A stretch of DNA of 64,000 nt. It comes from Sphingobacterium sp. JB170 (GTDB taxonomy: Bacteria; Bacteroidota; Bacteroidia; Sphingobacteriales; Sphingobacteriaceae). The stretch spans positions 62,001 to 126,000 of the forward strand of contig NZ_FUKU01000067.1 of the NCBI RefSeq assembly GCF_900163865.1, written 5' to 3'. The notes below the pieces were generated by a model that saw only the letters and a list, made by a program, of their open reading frames with translations, did not search any database and had not been told where the DNA came from. Positions 44,367-53,375 of this stretch are shown here, piece after piece; positions within the stretch are counted from its first letter, which is position 1, and each line of letters starts with the position of its first letter. Position numbers and translations under genes: made by a program.

Positions 44367-44897
44367 ATGGGATGGTTTACTTCATTTAAACGAAAAAATG
44401 ACACCAAGCTGGTTTTGACGGAACAGGCGCCGCAAGCAGTGCCTCAGGTCGATCAGTCGCAACTTAATGGGTCCTCGGTACACGATAACCAAGGGGTATT
44501 TTTAATATACGATTTCTTGCAACAGAACTTCGAAGAGCGCGGGTTTAACGATGCGCTGATCAGTGCAGACGAAGGCTATAAGAATGATAATATAAGACTC
44601 ATAAAGTACGATCTAGAGATACTCATCCAGCAAGTCAAAACATACCATCAATCACTGATGAAAGACATGCAATTTCACATCCAGTCACGCACCCGGGCCG
44701 GACTTATCGATTTGGTCGACGAACTCAAAATAAAACAAACCGACCTGCAGGCACACATCGAAAAAGTGCATGAGATCGAAGAGGCGCTAAAGACGGATTA
44801 TGGCTTGTGCGAACGTGCTATTCTTGCCTATAAACGAGGATTTATGAAAGGTATGGCATCGATTACTCAAACGAATCTACTCACAAAAAAGTTCTAA
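44367..44897 (+). CDS. Hypothetical helical protein, partner of DUF4407 gene
   Basis: A 176-residue soluble protein starting MGWFTSFKRKNDTKLVL. After a low-complexity Gln/Pro stretch (20-45), residues about 50-176 are helical and charged, with heptad-like spacing (IRLIKYDLEILIQQVKTYHQ, LVDELKIKQTDLQAHIEKVH). I recognise no family. It lies three bases before the DUF4407 gene and leads a three-gene unit. It may be a cytoplasmic partner of the coiled-coil membrane protein; that is inference from position and helical content. Confidence 0.6.
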   Translation: MGWFTSFKRKNDTKLVLTEQAPQAVPQVDQSQLNGSSVHDNQGVFLIYDFLQQNFEERGFNDALISADEGYKNDNIRLIKYDLEILIQQVKTYHQSLMKDMQFHIQSRTRAGLIDLVDELKIKQTDLQAHIEKVHEIEEALKTDYGLCERAILAYKRGFMKGMASITQTNLLTKKF

Positions 44898-44900
44898 AAA

Positions 44901-45854
44901 ATGAAAGATTGGTGGTTAAAATTCGGATGTTTCCTAACAGGATTTAACTATACCCTTGTTAAAAATTCCAGTGAGCAGTCATCCAAAAATGTACGTAAAT
45001 ACACCTCGGTGATGCTCCTGATCATCTTAGTATGGTTTTTTATCGGCTTTAGCTTCGCTACCCGATATCTGCATCTGCAACTACTGGGTGGGTTACTTGG
45101 GGGATTGATCATGAGTTTTGTCATCATCCAAATCGAGCGTATTATAATACTTTCAACAAAAGTAAGCTCCTGGTCGACCCTATTTAGGGTAATATTGGCT
45201 ATTGTTATGTCCGTGCTCGGCGCGTTTATCATGGACCAGATCACTTTCAAAGATGATATCGAGCTACGCAAAACGCAGGTGATGGATGAACGTGTCAAAG
45301 TCGCTGTCAAACAATCCGAGGACGACTTGCAAAAGCAGATCGACGAACTCGACGGGCACATTCTGTCAACCACAGACAAATACGAACAGGTCAGTAAAGA
45401 GCTGCAAAAGAATCCCGTAATTGTGACCAGCTACACCAATCGGAGTGTGACCACAGATAACCAAGGTAAACCGATAAACAGCACACGTTCAACGAATAAA
45501 TCAGTCATGGAGAACCCCAAGAAGTTAGAAATGGAGCAACTTCATAAACAAATCGAAACTCTCCAAACAAAAAAATTTGAACTCTCCGCATCAATCACCA
45601 CCATAAAGGAACGCAAAGAGCGGGAACTAAAAACGAAAACAGGATTCTTAGATGAACTTAACCTGCTGCACGATGTCGTAACGTCATCCACTATTGGAAT
45701 ATTCGTATATTTACTATTCCTATTGTTTTTCCTCGCAATAGAATTGTTCGTTCTCGTTATGAAGATTACCGACAAAGAGTCCGACTACGACAAACTCGTT
45801 CAGCACCAGACGGCAATTCGCATCCAGATGCTCGACAAACTAGGTACTAAATAA
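44901..45854 (+). CDS. DUF4407 membrane protein with coiled coil
   Basis: A 317-residue DUF4407 protein. Three membrane helices fill about residues 34-115 (SVMLLIILVWFFIGFSFATR; GGLIMSFVIIQIERIIIL; RVILAIVMSVLGAFIMDQI). A long coiled coil spans about 120-255 (KQIDELDGHILSTTDKYEQV; LEMEQLHKQIETLQTKKFEL). A fourth helix follows at about 262-288. The family is uncharacterised. The coil is flanked by membrane segments, so it likely forms an exposed stalk. Co-located with a DUF4342 gene and an unknown. Confidence 0.85.
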   Translation: MKDWWLKFGCFLTGFNYTLVKNSSEQSSKNVRKYTSVMLLIILVWFFIGFSFATRYLHLQLLGGLLGGLIMSFVIIQIERIIILSTKVSSWSTLFRVILAIVMSVLGAFIMDQITFKDDIELRKTQVMDERVKVAVKQSEDDLQKQIDELDGHILSTTDKYEQVSKELQKNPVIVTSYTNRSVTTDNQGKPINSTRSTNKSVMENPKKLEMEQLHKQIETLQTKKFELSASITTIKERKERELKTKTGFLDELNLLHDVVTSSTIGIFVYLLFLLFFLAIELFVLVMKITDKESDYDKLVQHQTAIRIQMLDKLGTK

Positions 45855-45893
45855 TTGTTAAGGTTTAATCAATTCACTATAAAAAACAATCTC

Positions 45894-46199
45894 ATGTCAA
45901 TCAAAGAAACATTTATCGTTAATGGCGAAAATCTACTTAAAAAAGTCAAAGAAATCATCGCCGAGGGAAACGTAACAAAAATCAGTCTTTCCGACAAATC
46001 AGGAAAAGAGATCATGAGCTTTCCCGTTACCATTGGTATTGTGGGAGTAGTATTCGCGCCAATATTCGCCGCTGTAGGCGCCATAGCGGCCCTATTAACC
46101 GAATGTAAAATCACGGTCGAAAAGAAAAAAGACAACGATCAAGAGCCGAAAAACCCTGAGCCACCGGCAGAAAGCGGCACGACGGTCGAAGTTAAATAG
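45894..46199 (+). CDS. DUF4342 protein
   Basis: A 101-residue protein matching DUF4342: KETFIVNGENLLKKVKEIIAEG, then NVTKISLSDKSGKEIMSFPV and a hydrophobic segment (TIGIVGVVFAPIFAAVGAIA), followed by a charged, Pro/Glu-rich tail. A single membrane anchor or amphipathic hairpin is likely. Start ATG 45894 is preferred to a TTG at 45855 in the same frame because it begins the domain. It follows DUF4407 by 39 bases and probably ends the triad operon. Confidence 0.8.
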   Translation: MSIKETFIVNGENLLKKVKEIIAEGNVTKISLSDKSGKEIMSFPVTIGIVGVVFAPIFAAVGAIAALLTECKITVEKKKDNDQEPKNPEPPAESGTTVEVK

Positions 46200-46272
46200 T
46201 GCTCTATGCTAAGGCATTGCAAACCAAACGCATTGAATTTTGTTCTTTTATTATAAAAAAATTATAATCGTT

Positions 46273-46818
46273 ATGGCAGGCACAATTGGCGTGATCATTG
46301 GATCACTACGGAAAGAATCGTTCAGCAGGAAAATCGCAAACTTTTTAGTCGAGAATCCTCCGGTAGGTCACACGCTTGAAATTATCGAGATCGGAGACCT
46401 TAATATGTACAACCAAGATTTCGATGAGCAAGAAGCACCAGATAGCTATGGACCATTCCGCGAGAAAGTGAAGTCCATGAAGGCCATTATTTTTGTGACC
46501 CCAGAATATAATCGTTCGGTTCCCGGCGTGCTTAAAAATGCGATTGATGTGGGTTCACGTCCATACGGTGAAAGTGTGTGGGACGGTAAACCAGCATTGG
46601 TTGTATCTAATTCGATAAGTGGCCTTAGCGGATTCGGAGCAAATCACCACTTACGGCAGTCACTGGTTTTTCTAAATATGCCTACAATGCCGCAGCCTGA
46701 GGTATACCTCCCATCGGTACAGGACTTTTTCGACGGCAACGGCAAGCTTACAAAAAGCGATACCGGAGACTTCTTGAAAGATGTGCTCAAATCGTTTGTC
46801 GCTTTTGCGAACCGGTAA
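46273..46818 (+). CDS. NADPH-dependent FMN reductase
   Basis: A 181-residue flavodoxin-fold oxidoreductase of the NADPH-dependent FMN reductase / chromate reductase family. GVIIGSLRKESFSRKIA (FMN phosphate loop), ATPEYNRSVPG-like VTPEYNRSVPGVLKNAIDVG and KPALVVSNSISGLSGFGANH are diagnostic. I use ATG 46273; the longer upstream extension is not conserved-looking. It reduces quinones or flavins with NAD(P)H in the cytoplasm. Stands between two uncharacterised operons. Confidence 0.9.
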   Translation: MAGTIGVIIGSLRKESFSRKIANFLVENPPVGHTLEIIEIGDLNMYNQDFDEQEAPDSYGPFREKVKSMKAIIFVTPEYNRSVPGVLKNAIDVGSRPYGESVWDGKPALVVSNSISGLSGFGANHHLRQSLVFLNMPTMPQPEVYLPSVQDFFDGNGKLTKSDTGDFLKDVLKSFVAFANR

Positions 46819-47034
46819 AATTAGTTCAGTAAGCGCTTTAAATTCAAGATCGATTAATACGCACGATTGAAAATATTTTCAACGAAAGCTTACTTCCTCT
46901 CAAAATTTTTGAGACAAATGGAAGTAAGCTTTTTGTTTGTCAGCAACCAACACCTAAATGGCGAGACCCCTCCTCTATATCAAACTATTTGCAGTCGAAA
47001 GTGTTATTATTCTGAACTAAAGAAAGATTTTTAT

Positions 47035-47817
47035 ATGGGTAATTTATTTGAGTTCAGAGTAAACAAAACGGACAGCCCTTACTGGGCTTTTGCGATTCAT
47101 GACAGTCATCAAATTGACGAGCGCCTGATCCCCTATTTACAGCTCAATGAACAAATACGCTTTCGTGAGGAAGATCCCCATACGGGCTGCATGGCTGAGC
47201 TACCGATGAACCAATTATTGGTCAGTACTTCTCGCTTCCAGCTGGACATAAACAGGAAAATCGAAGACGCCATTTACCTGCATCCCGATCAAGCATGGGG
47301 ACTGACAGTATGGAAAGATCTCCCCGAGGAAATGATTCGTGCCCTTCAATCGGTACATACAGATACCTATATGCAGATTGATGCGCTCATCGAGGAAACG
47401 ATCTGCAAATATGGTTTCTTCATGATATGGGACCTGCATAGCTACAATTCGAAACGGGCCTCGCCGGACGAAGTACTCAATACAGCGGAAAATCCGCAAA
47501 TAAACTTAGGAACGTTCTATAATCACCCTGAATGGCGTCACGTGATTGACCAGTTTATCCAGAGCGTCTCTACTCAGAAATTTAGGGATATGCCTATCGA
47601 CATCCGGGAGAACGTAAAGTTTAAAGGAGGCTATTTAGCCCAACATATTCTAGCCAAGTATGGCGATAAGGGGTGTGTATTGTCAATTGAATTCAGAAAG
47701 GACTTTATGGATGAATGGACAGGCGTTCCTTATATGCCCTTAATACAATCATACAAACGCCTTTTGCTACACGTACTTACGGATTTCAAAACCGACCCTA
47801 TATATGCCGCAGGATAA
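47035..47817 (+). CDS. N-formylglutamate amidohydrolase family protein
   Basis: A 260-residue member of the N-formylglutamate amidohydrolase (HutG-like, FGase) family. Zinc-site patterns include YWAFAIHDSHQID, REEDPHTGCMAELP and MIWDLHSYNSKRA. The usual opening (SGLRVIxxPHSG) is replaced, so substrate may not be N-formylglutamate. ATG 47035 is chosen because residues upstream do not resemble the family. No other histidine-degradation gene is nearby. Its end overlaps the QEGLA gene by 14 bases, so the products likely function together. Confidence 0.8.
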   Translation: MGNLFEFRVNKTDSPYWAFAIHDSHQIDERLIPYLQLNEQIRFREEDPHTGCMAELPMNQLLVSTSRFQLDINRKIEDAIYLHPDQAWGLTVWKDLPEEMIRALQSVHTDTYMQIDALIEETICKYGFFMIWDLHSYNSKRASPDEVLNTAENPQINLGTFYNHPEWRHVIDQFIQSVSTQKFRDMPIDIRENVKFKGGYLAQHILAKYGDKGCVLSIEFRKDFMDEWTGVPYMPLIQSYKRLLLHVLTDFKTDPIYAAG

Positions 47818-49642
47818 AATATTAAAACAAATCTTAAAGGCGATCGCTGCACGAGAACCAATTCACAAACAGGTCCCCAATAAAGGAAGAATAGTATTCA
47901 ATAAAATTGTTCCTTATCTCTTTATATACCGAATTCCCCAAACAGGGAAAGATAGGATGCTCTCGGAATTAGCTAAATCAGAACAGGCAAGCATCATATT
48001 TGATCCACAGGCAGAAGGAGCTGATTTGATCCGATGGATTCCCGTTATCTCCGAAGCGCTCGCAGATGAATTTGGCACTTGTTTAATTGTCGAGGTATGG
48101 ACCGCATCGGAAAAGCAAACCGACGATATCACGATTCATCTCTCGCAGAAAAACGCACTCGGTCTTGCCGAATACCTTGTCAAAAATATCCATAATGAAG
48201 CTCATGAATTGTTTGTCGATTTGAAGAAGATAAGTAAACTTCCATGTCCGCCGGAACAGGTTCCCGTTGTGGTGCCCGCCGCTGCAAAAGCGAATATCGT
48301 GATCCTACTTGGAATTTCCATTCGAAAACGCTACGAGAGTACCGAAGGCAAACACCTCCCACTGCTCGCTCGTAGCTTTCGCGAGTCGTTGGCAAAGAGC
48401 CTTTCACGCTTATTCTTTGAATTCGTTCGTGTACACACAAACATCCAGGCAGCACATTTTAAGATGAAAGTTCGTGAGCGGCTTAACGAACAGATTTACG
48501 AGATCGACAATGTGTTGCTAAAAGAAAGTATGAAATTCGACTTTTTACTGCTCACAACACCAATCAACACCCATGAAGCTTGGCTGGAGTTCCAAAAAGA
48601 CGGCTACCGCAAGCCCCCTACTTTCCACTATCGCCCGATACCCGTAGACCCCGATCTAGTAAAACGAAATCTATATAACCTTCGTATCGAGGATATCTAC
48701 GATCCGACGATTGCTTACTTGTTCCGCGACAAACGGCGTGAACTCGATGATATGATGACCATGCTAGCTTCGCGCAATACACCGGACTTTAAATACGGTA
48801 GTCTCATGGTATTTGGGAACGTCAGCGATGACCTCTATGAAACCGCAAAAGCCCTACTGATTGCGATTGATGCAACACCGAACCCCGACCTAATAGAGGA
48901 CGAATACCTGTTGGCGCCTGAATTCGCACAACTTGCCGAGCAAGAATTCCGCTACTTACAAGAGCAGTGCTCAAAATTCAATAGCTCGGTGCGTATACGC
49001 GACGATATTTCAGGGGTGATGGTCAACCATGGTGTACTTAATATCAGCAAGCAATACAAAATAGCGCGCCGCCGCGCGCTCGCCTTGATACAGCACGAGG
49101 TGGGTACCCATATTATCACCTATTTCAATGGCAAAGAGCAAAAATTCAGTATCTTCCGTCAAGGTGTTCCGGGTTACGAGCAGCTCCAAGAAGGGCTCGC
49201 TGTGTTGGCCGAATTTCTAGTCGGCGGCCTCACAAATGAACGTTTAAGAACTCTCGCTGGCAGAGTACTTGCAGTACGTCACATGCTGATGGGACACAGT
49301 TTTACTGACACCTTCAGTATGCTTCATGAAGACTTTAATTTCGGCATAAACGCATCCTATAGCATGTCCATGCGCGTCTACAGAGCCGGTGGGCTCACCA
49401 AAGACGTGGTATACTTACAAGGTTTCATTGAACTCATACGCTATATCCAAGATGGAGGAAATCTCAATATTCTTACCATCGGCAAGATAAGGGAAGATTA
49501 TCTACCGATAATCCAAGACCTAATGCAACGCGGTATTCTACAGCAGCCCGCCCTTATACCACGGTATTTACAGCCGCCATACGTTGACAAGCTAAAAGAC
49601 GCGCAGCATTTTAGCAGCGTATTTAAAATGATAAATTATTAA
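47804..49642 (+). CDS. QEGLA-motif (DUF1704, MATCAP-like) metalloprotein
   Basis: A 612-residue protein of the 'flavohemoglobin expression-modulating QEGLA' family (DUF1704). The motif HEVGTH lies at His431-Glu432-His436 and the name-giving QEGLA at Gln462-Ala466, with Glu463 a likely third ligand. Eukaryotic relatives (MATCAP) are zinc tyrosine carboxypeptidases, so a peptidase-like activity is plausible. The protein has no signal sequence. It is 14 bases inside the preceding gene's end and nine bases before the ATP-grasp gene, making a tight trio. Confidence 0.85.
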   Translation: MPQDKILKQILKAIAAREPIHKQVPNKGRIVFNKIVPYLFIYRIPQTGKDRMLSELAKSEQASIIFDPQAEGADLIRWIPVISEALADEFGTCLIVEVWTASEKQTDDITIHLSQKNALGLAEYLVKNIHNEAHELFVDLKKISKLPCPPEQVPVVVPAAAKANIVILLGISIRKRYESTEGKHLPLLARSFRESLAKSLSRLFFEFVRVHTNIQAAHFKMKVRERLNEQIYEIDNVLLKESMKFDFLLLTTPINTHEAWLEFQKDGYRKPPTFHYRPIPVDPDLVKRNLYNLRIEDIYDPTIAYLFRDKRRELDDMMTMLASRNTPDFKYGSLMVFGNVSDDLYETAKALLIAIDATPNPDLIEDEYLLAPEFAQLAEQEFRYLQEQCSKFNSSVRIRDDISGVMVNHGVLNISKQYKIARRRALALIQHEVGTHIITYFNGKEQKFSIFRQGVPGYEQLQEGLAVLAEFLVGGLTNERLRTLAGRVLAVRHMLMGHSFTDTFSMLHEDFNFGINASYSMSMRVYRAGGLTKDVVYLQGFIELIRYIQDGGNLNILTIGKIREDYLPIIQDLMQRGILQQPALIPRYLQPPYVDKLKDAQHFSSVFKMINY

Positions 49643-49651
49643 AAACGACAT

Positions 49652-50680
49652 ATGACTATAGCATTTTTAATCAACCAGACACACAAGGAACTTAGCGAAT
49701 ATACTACGACGCTACTGGCATTGACGGCCCATCGGCGTAGCCATAAGGTGCTCTACATCGGCGTAGCAGACTTCGCCTACCACGACGAGAAAACGGTGGG
49801 GGCCCACTGCCGTGTGCTCGAATCTTCCGAACGTGTCTCCGACGAAAAAGATTTGATGCGTATCGTACGTAAGAAGGACAAACAATTCGTCACCTCTGAT
49901 GAAATTGATCTCCTCTGGATACGTCACGATCCGGTTACCGATATGATTTCTAGGCCCTGGGCATCGTCCACCGCGCTACAGTTCGCGCAGCTGATGAAAC
50001 GTCAAGGCACATGGGTAATTAACGATCCCGATCAATTGATGCAGGCAACAAACAAAATGTATCTGGAGTATTTCCCAAAAGAAATCCGCCCGAAGACGCT
50101 GGTTACACGTAGCTATGAAGATGTACTTAATTTTCTGGGGCAGCAGAATGGCAAGATTATACTGAAACCGCTCACAGGGTCCGGAGGGAAAAATGTTTTT
50201 ATGGTCAAAAAAGGCGAAAAGCACAATTTAAAACAAACCGTTGAAGTCATTGCGCGAGACGGCTACCTGCTCGCCCAGGAATATCTCCCAGCGGCTGCCA
50301 AAGGCGATATCCGTTTTTTTCTTCTTGATGGTGAACCAATCGTCATGGACGGTAAGTATGCCGCTATTTCACGCATGCAACAAAAAGGTGAGATCCGCAG
50401 TAATATTCATCAAGGCGGTAGCGCAAAGGTGGCACGCATCACCAAAAAAATTCTTGCCACAATCGATAAAGTTAGCCAGAAATTGAAAGATGACGGCATG
50501 TACTTCGTTGGTCTGGATATCGTGGGTGATATCATCATGGAAATAAATGTATTTAGTCCGGGCGCTTTGATTCACGCAGGTCGCGTAAATGACACCGATT
50601 TTATTAAATATGTTATTGCACACCTAGAAAAAAAATTCGCCGAGCGACAAAAAGAGGTAAAAAAGGCGTATAAAAAGTAA
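49652..50680 (+). CDS. Glutathione-synthase-like ATP-grasp ligase
   Basis: A 342-residue ATP-grasp enzyme resembling prokaryotic glutathione synthetase (GshB). Visible features are DLLWIRHDPVTDM, WVINDPDQLMQATNKMYLEYFP, the ATP-binding KIILKPLTGSGGKNVFMVK, EYLPAAAKGDIRFFLLDGEP and the terminal LDIVGDIIMEINVFSPGAL. The usual partner GshA (gamma-glutamylcysteine ligase) is not in the window. Its immediate partners are a formylglutamate amidohydrolase and a DUF1704 protein, so it may ligate an amino acid or peptide other than glutathione. Confidence 0.85.
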   Translation: MTIAFLINQTHKELSEYTTTLLALTAHRRSHKVLYIGVADFAYHDEKTVGAHCRVLESSERVSDEKDLMRIVRKKDKQFVTSDEIDLLWIRHDPVTDMISRPWASSTALQFAQLMKRQGTWVINDPDQLMQATNKMYLEYFPKEIRPKTLVTRSYEDVLNFLGQQNGKIILKPLTGSGGKNVFMVKKGEKHNLKQTVEVIARDGYLLAQEYLPAAAKGDIRFFLLDGEPIVMDGKYAAISRMQQKGEIRSNIHQGGSAKVARITKKILATIDKVSQKLKDDGMYFVGLDIVGDIIMEINVFSPGALIHAGRVNDTDFIKYVIAHLEKKFAERQKEVKKAYKK

Positions 50681-50805
50681 ATGGAGGTAAACCCTGAAAC
50701 ACAAAAACTTGCCCTGTGACATCGAATCGTTCAATAATTTTATTTAAGGAAATAAGTTCTTAGATTCGAATTAGAAATTCACATCGTCAATTTACTTATT
50801 CAATC

Positions 50806-51201
50806 ATGAAAACTCTAAAATTTATCATTTGCCTGCTATTTGGATTAATGTTGGTTTTCGCCGGAGTGACAAAATTTATCCCTAACATGCCCAGCCCTGA
50901 ACAAACGGCCGAACAGCTTAAAATACAAGAAGCATTCTTAACACTCAAGTGGATTACGCCTCTGGTAGGTTTATTTGAGATCATCGGCGGCGTCTTGTTC
51001 ATCATCCCGCGCACACGTGCCCTGGGGGCGTTAGTATGCTTACCGATCGTAGTGGGAATCTGCGTGCATACCGTAACTTTCACACCGGGTGGTATAGCTT
51101 TCGTGCTTCCATTATTACTGATCAATCTTTGGGTTATCTGGGACAACAGCAAAAAATACATGGTTTTATTGCAAAACAGTAGTACGCCATCCGGATCCTA
51201 A
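50806..51201 (+). CDS. DoxX-family membrane protein
   Basis: A 131-residue protein with four hydrophobic segments. LMLVFAGVTKFIPNMPSPEQTAEQL and the helices WITPLVGLFEIIGGVLFIIP and GIAFVLPLLLINLWVIW follow the DoxX pattern. It resembles the DoxX-like gene in the integrated element at 20 kb only in general layout. Single gene, 125 bp after the ATP-grasp gene, with no visible terminator between. Confidence 0.75.
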   Translation: MKTLKFIICLLFGLMLVFAGVTKFIPNMPSPEQTAEQLKIQEAFLTLKWITPLVGLFEIIGGVLFIIPRTRALGALVCLPIVVGICVHTVTFTPGGIAFVLPLLLINLWVIWDNSKKYMVLLQNSSTPSGS

Positions 51202-51274
51202 CATGCCGGTGGCCGGAAATATTTATATATAGCCCCGAACAAGTAGCTTAATCCACCTATTATTAATATTTACA

Positions 51275-51667
51275 ATGCACAAGACGATAATTATTGACGG
51301 CGAAAAGATACACGATATACCATCCTTTTACACGCATATAAACGACATCTTTATGCAAGACGTGGACTGGAAATTAGGACATAGCCTGGATGCGTTCAGC
51401 GATTTGCTCTATGGTGGATTCGGACTTATTGAAAGCACGGAGCCAATCGATCTGGTTTGGTTAAACTTCGAAAAAAATCGAACGGATCTAGGACGCGAAT
51501 TAACGTTGAACCACTACCGGCAGAAGCTTTTAAAACCTAACATTTTTAACATGGAAATCATAGACGCCCAAATTGATGAATTGGAACAAGGTCGTGGCAA
51601 GACCTATTTCGATATCCTTCTGGAAATTATCGGCGAGCATGAAAACATCACGCTTATTCCCCGCTGA
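51275..51667 (+). CDS. Barstar-family ribonuclease inhibitor
   Basis: A 130-residue barstar-like protein: HKTIIIDGEKIHDIPSFYTHINDIF, WKLGHSLDAFSDLLYGGFG and IDLVWLNFEKNRTDLGREL follow the barstar fold order. Barstar blocks barnase-type ribonuclease toxins. No barnase, toxin or secretion gene is adjacent, so it is an orphan immunity gene in this window; it might protect against rivals' toxins. Confidence 0.8.
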   Translation: MHKTIIIDGEKIHDIPSFYTHINDIFMQDVDWKLGHSLDAFSDLLYGGFGLIESTEPIDLVWLNFEKNRTDLGRELTLNHYRQKLLKPNIFNMEIIDAQIDELEQGRGKTYFDILLEIIGEHENITLIPR

Positions 51668-51849
51668 GAAACTGAAATTGACCGTTGATAAAATCCGTTT
51701 TTGTCCCGACATTTTGAGCCAGCCTATCCGATCGGCACATCGTCGTATTTGATATTTATGGGGCGCGGATAGCTTAAGCGTAACAACCTGATCGATTCCA
51801 AGTAACAAATAAAAACTGTATTTTTAAATGATCTTTAAATTTATCGATT

Positions 51850-52737
51850 ATGCACAACATCAAAAAAGAGGACATCAATGACGAGGTATTTGTCATTTAT
51901 AATGACTACGCCCACAATCGCATCTCTCGACGAACATTCATGCAAAAACTCTCACTCTACGCAGTAGGAGGTTTAACGGTTACTTCTTTAATGGGCTTTT
52001 TAAGTCCGGATTACGAAAATACGCTGCAAGTAGCGAAGAACGACCCCGCAATTAAGAGTAGCTACATCACCTATCCTTCTACCAAAGGTGGCGGCCAAAT
52101 TAAGGGATTACTGGCATTCCCTACCGACAACTCAGATAAAAAAGGAGCTATCGTGGTGGTTCATGAGAACCGAGGACTAAACCCGTACATCGAAGACGTC
52201 GCGCGGCGGGCGGCGAAAGCAGGCTTCCTCGTTCTAGCACCCGATGCGCTCACGCCACTGGGCGGGTATCCCGGTAACGACGATCAGGGACGCCAGATGC
52301 AGGCAAAACGCGAAGGCGACTCCATGCTTGAGGATTTTATCGCGGCCGCTGAATATTTAAAAGTCCATGAACAATCAAACGGTAAAGTAGGCGTCGTTGG
52401 GTTTTGTTTCGGTGGATGGATTTCCAATATGATGGCTGCACGTATTACAGAACTCCAGGCCGCCGTACCTTTTTACGGCCGACAGGCACCCCTGGAAGAA
52501 GTACCCAATATCCAAGCCCCTTTATTGCTGCAATTTGCTGAAGAGGACGAGGGCGTAAATAAAGGCTGGCCAGCCTACGAAGAAGCGCTCAAAGCAAACA
52601 ACAAAAAGTATACAGCACACACTTATCCGGGTACGCATCATGGTTTTCACAACGACAGTACGCCGCGTTTTGATTCCGATGCAGCGAAATTAGCATGGAG
52701 CCGAACGATCGAATTCTTCACGGAACATTTAGTATAA
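51850..52737 (+). CDS. Dienelactone hydrolase-family protein, Tat-exported
   Basis: A 295-residue alpha/beta hydrolase. Residues about 25-45 carry a twin-arginine signal (SRRTFMQKLSLYAVGGLTV), so the protein is likely exported folded. Catalytic residues: Cys in VGFCFGGW (nucleophile, DLH type), Asp in FAEEDEGVN and His in YPGTHHGFHN. Typical of carboxymethylenebutenolidase-like enzymes; the substrate is unknown. Single gene with its own terminator. Confidence 0.88.
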   Translation: MHNIKKEDINDEVFVIYNDYAHNRISRRTFMQKLSLYAVGGLTVTSLMGFLSPDYENTLQVAKNDPAIKSSYITYPSTKGGGQIKGLLAFPTDNSDKKGAIVVVHENRGLNPYIEDVARRAAKAGFLVLAPDALTPLGGYPGNDDQGRQMQAKREGDSMLEDFIAAAEYLKVHEQSNGKVGVVGFCFGGWISNMMAARITELQAAVPFYGRQAPLEEVPNIQAPLLLQFAEEDEGVNKGWPAYEEALKANNKKYTAHTYPGTHHGFHNDSTPRFDSDAAKLAWSRTIEFFTEHLV

Positions 52738-52739
52738 CG

Positions 52740-52772
52740 AAAGCGGCCGAAATTCTTCGGCCGCTTTTCTTT
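52740..52772. terminator. Terminator between convergent genes
   Basis: AAAGCGGCCGA at 52740-52750 pairs with TCGGCCGCTTT at 52757-52767 around a 6-base loop, with T residues after. Both neighbouring genes could use it. Confidence 0.85.
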
Positions 52773-52809
52773 AAATTATGTTATAGTAGCATATACCACT
52801 GTTAGTCGC

Positions 52810-53316
52810 TTATTCGCCTTTAGGAATATGTTTCCCGAAGAAGCTAAGTACTTTTTGTTTTGCATACCCCTTACCGTCTTCCAGAGAACCGCTATCATGT
52901 ACCTCCAAGACCTCGCCTTTTTGATTCATAACAATAAAAAAAGGATACCCTAATTTCGATCCCTCAGGGGCATACTTTTTAAAAACTTCTTCATTCTTAT
53001 TCTCTTTCGAGAAGTTTAAATGATAATAAAGGAAATTATCTTCCAAAAGCGTGGCAACATCTGGATCACCTTGTATATAGTTATTGAACCGTAAACACCA
53101 GATACACCAGTTTCCTCCGGCTTGCATGATAATGTTTTTCCCTTGCACCCCAGCCTTTTGTATAAGGTTGTCAATATCCGCCTGCGCATCAGCTTCTGGA
53201 TGATATGGCTTGCTCAGCGAATCGCGCTCAACTACGGCCGCTACACGCTGCGCGTTAACGGGTAAATACAGCCCAAGCCCTACGATACATAAACATATTA
53301 TAATTATCTTTCTCAT
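52810..53316 (-). CDS. Thioredoxin-like periplasmic protein
   Basis: A 168-residue protein. Signal peptide about 1-20 (KIIIICLCIVGLGLYLPVNA); a thioredoxin fold from about 45 with the redox motif in AGGNWCIWCLRFNNYI (CxxC) and YPFFIVMNQKGEV. ATG 53316 begins a clean signal peptide, so I prefer it to the upstream in-frame ATG. It likely reduces or isomerises disulphides in the periplasm. It follows the solute-synthesis operon on the same strand, 60 bases after it. Confidence 0.85.
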   Translation of the reverse strand: MRKIIIICLCIVGLGLYLPVNAQRVAAVVERDSLSKPYHPEADAQADIDNLIQKAGVQGKNIIMQAGGNWCIWCLRFNNYIQGDPDVATLLEDNFLYYHLNFSKENKNEEVFKKYAPEGSKLGYPFFIVMNQKGEVLEVHDSGSLEDGKGYAKQKVLSFFGKHIPKGE

Positions 53317-53375
53317 TTCGATATAACCATTAAAATCAATCAAAGGTACCAATTGCCTGCAGGATTTCACGTAAA

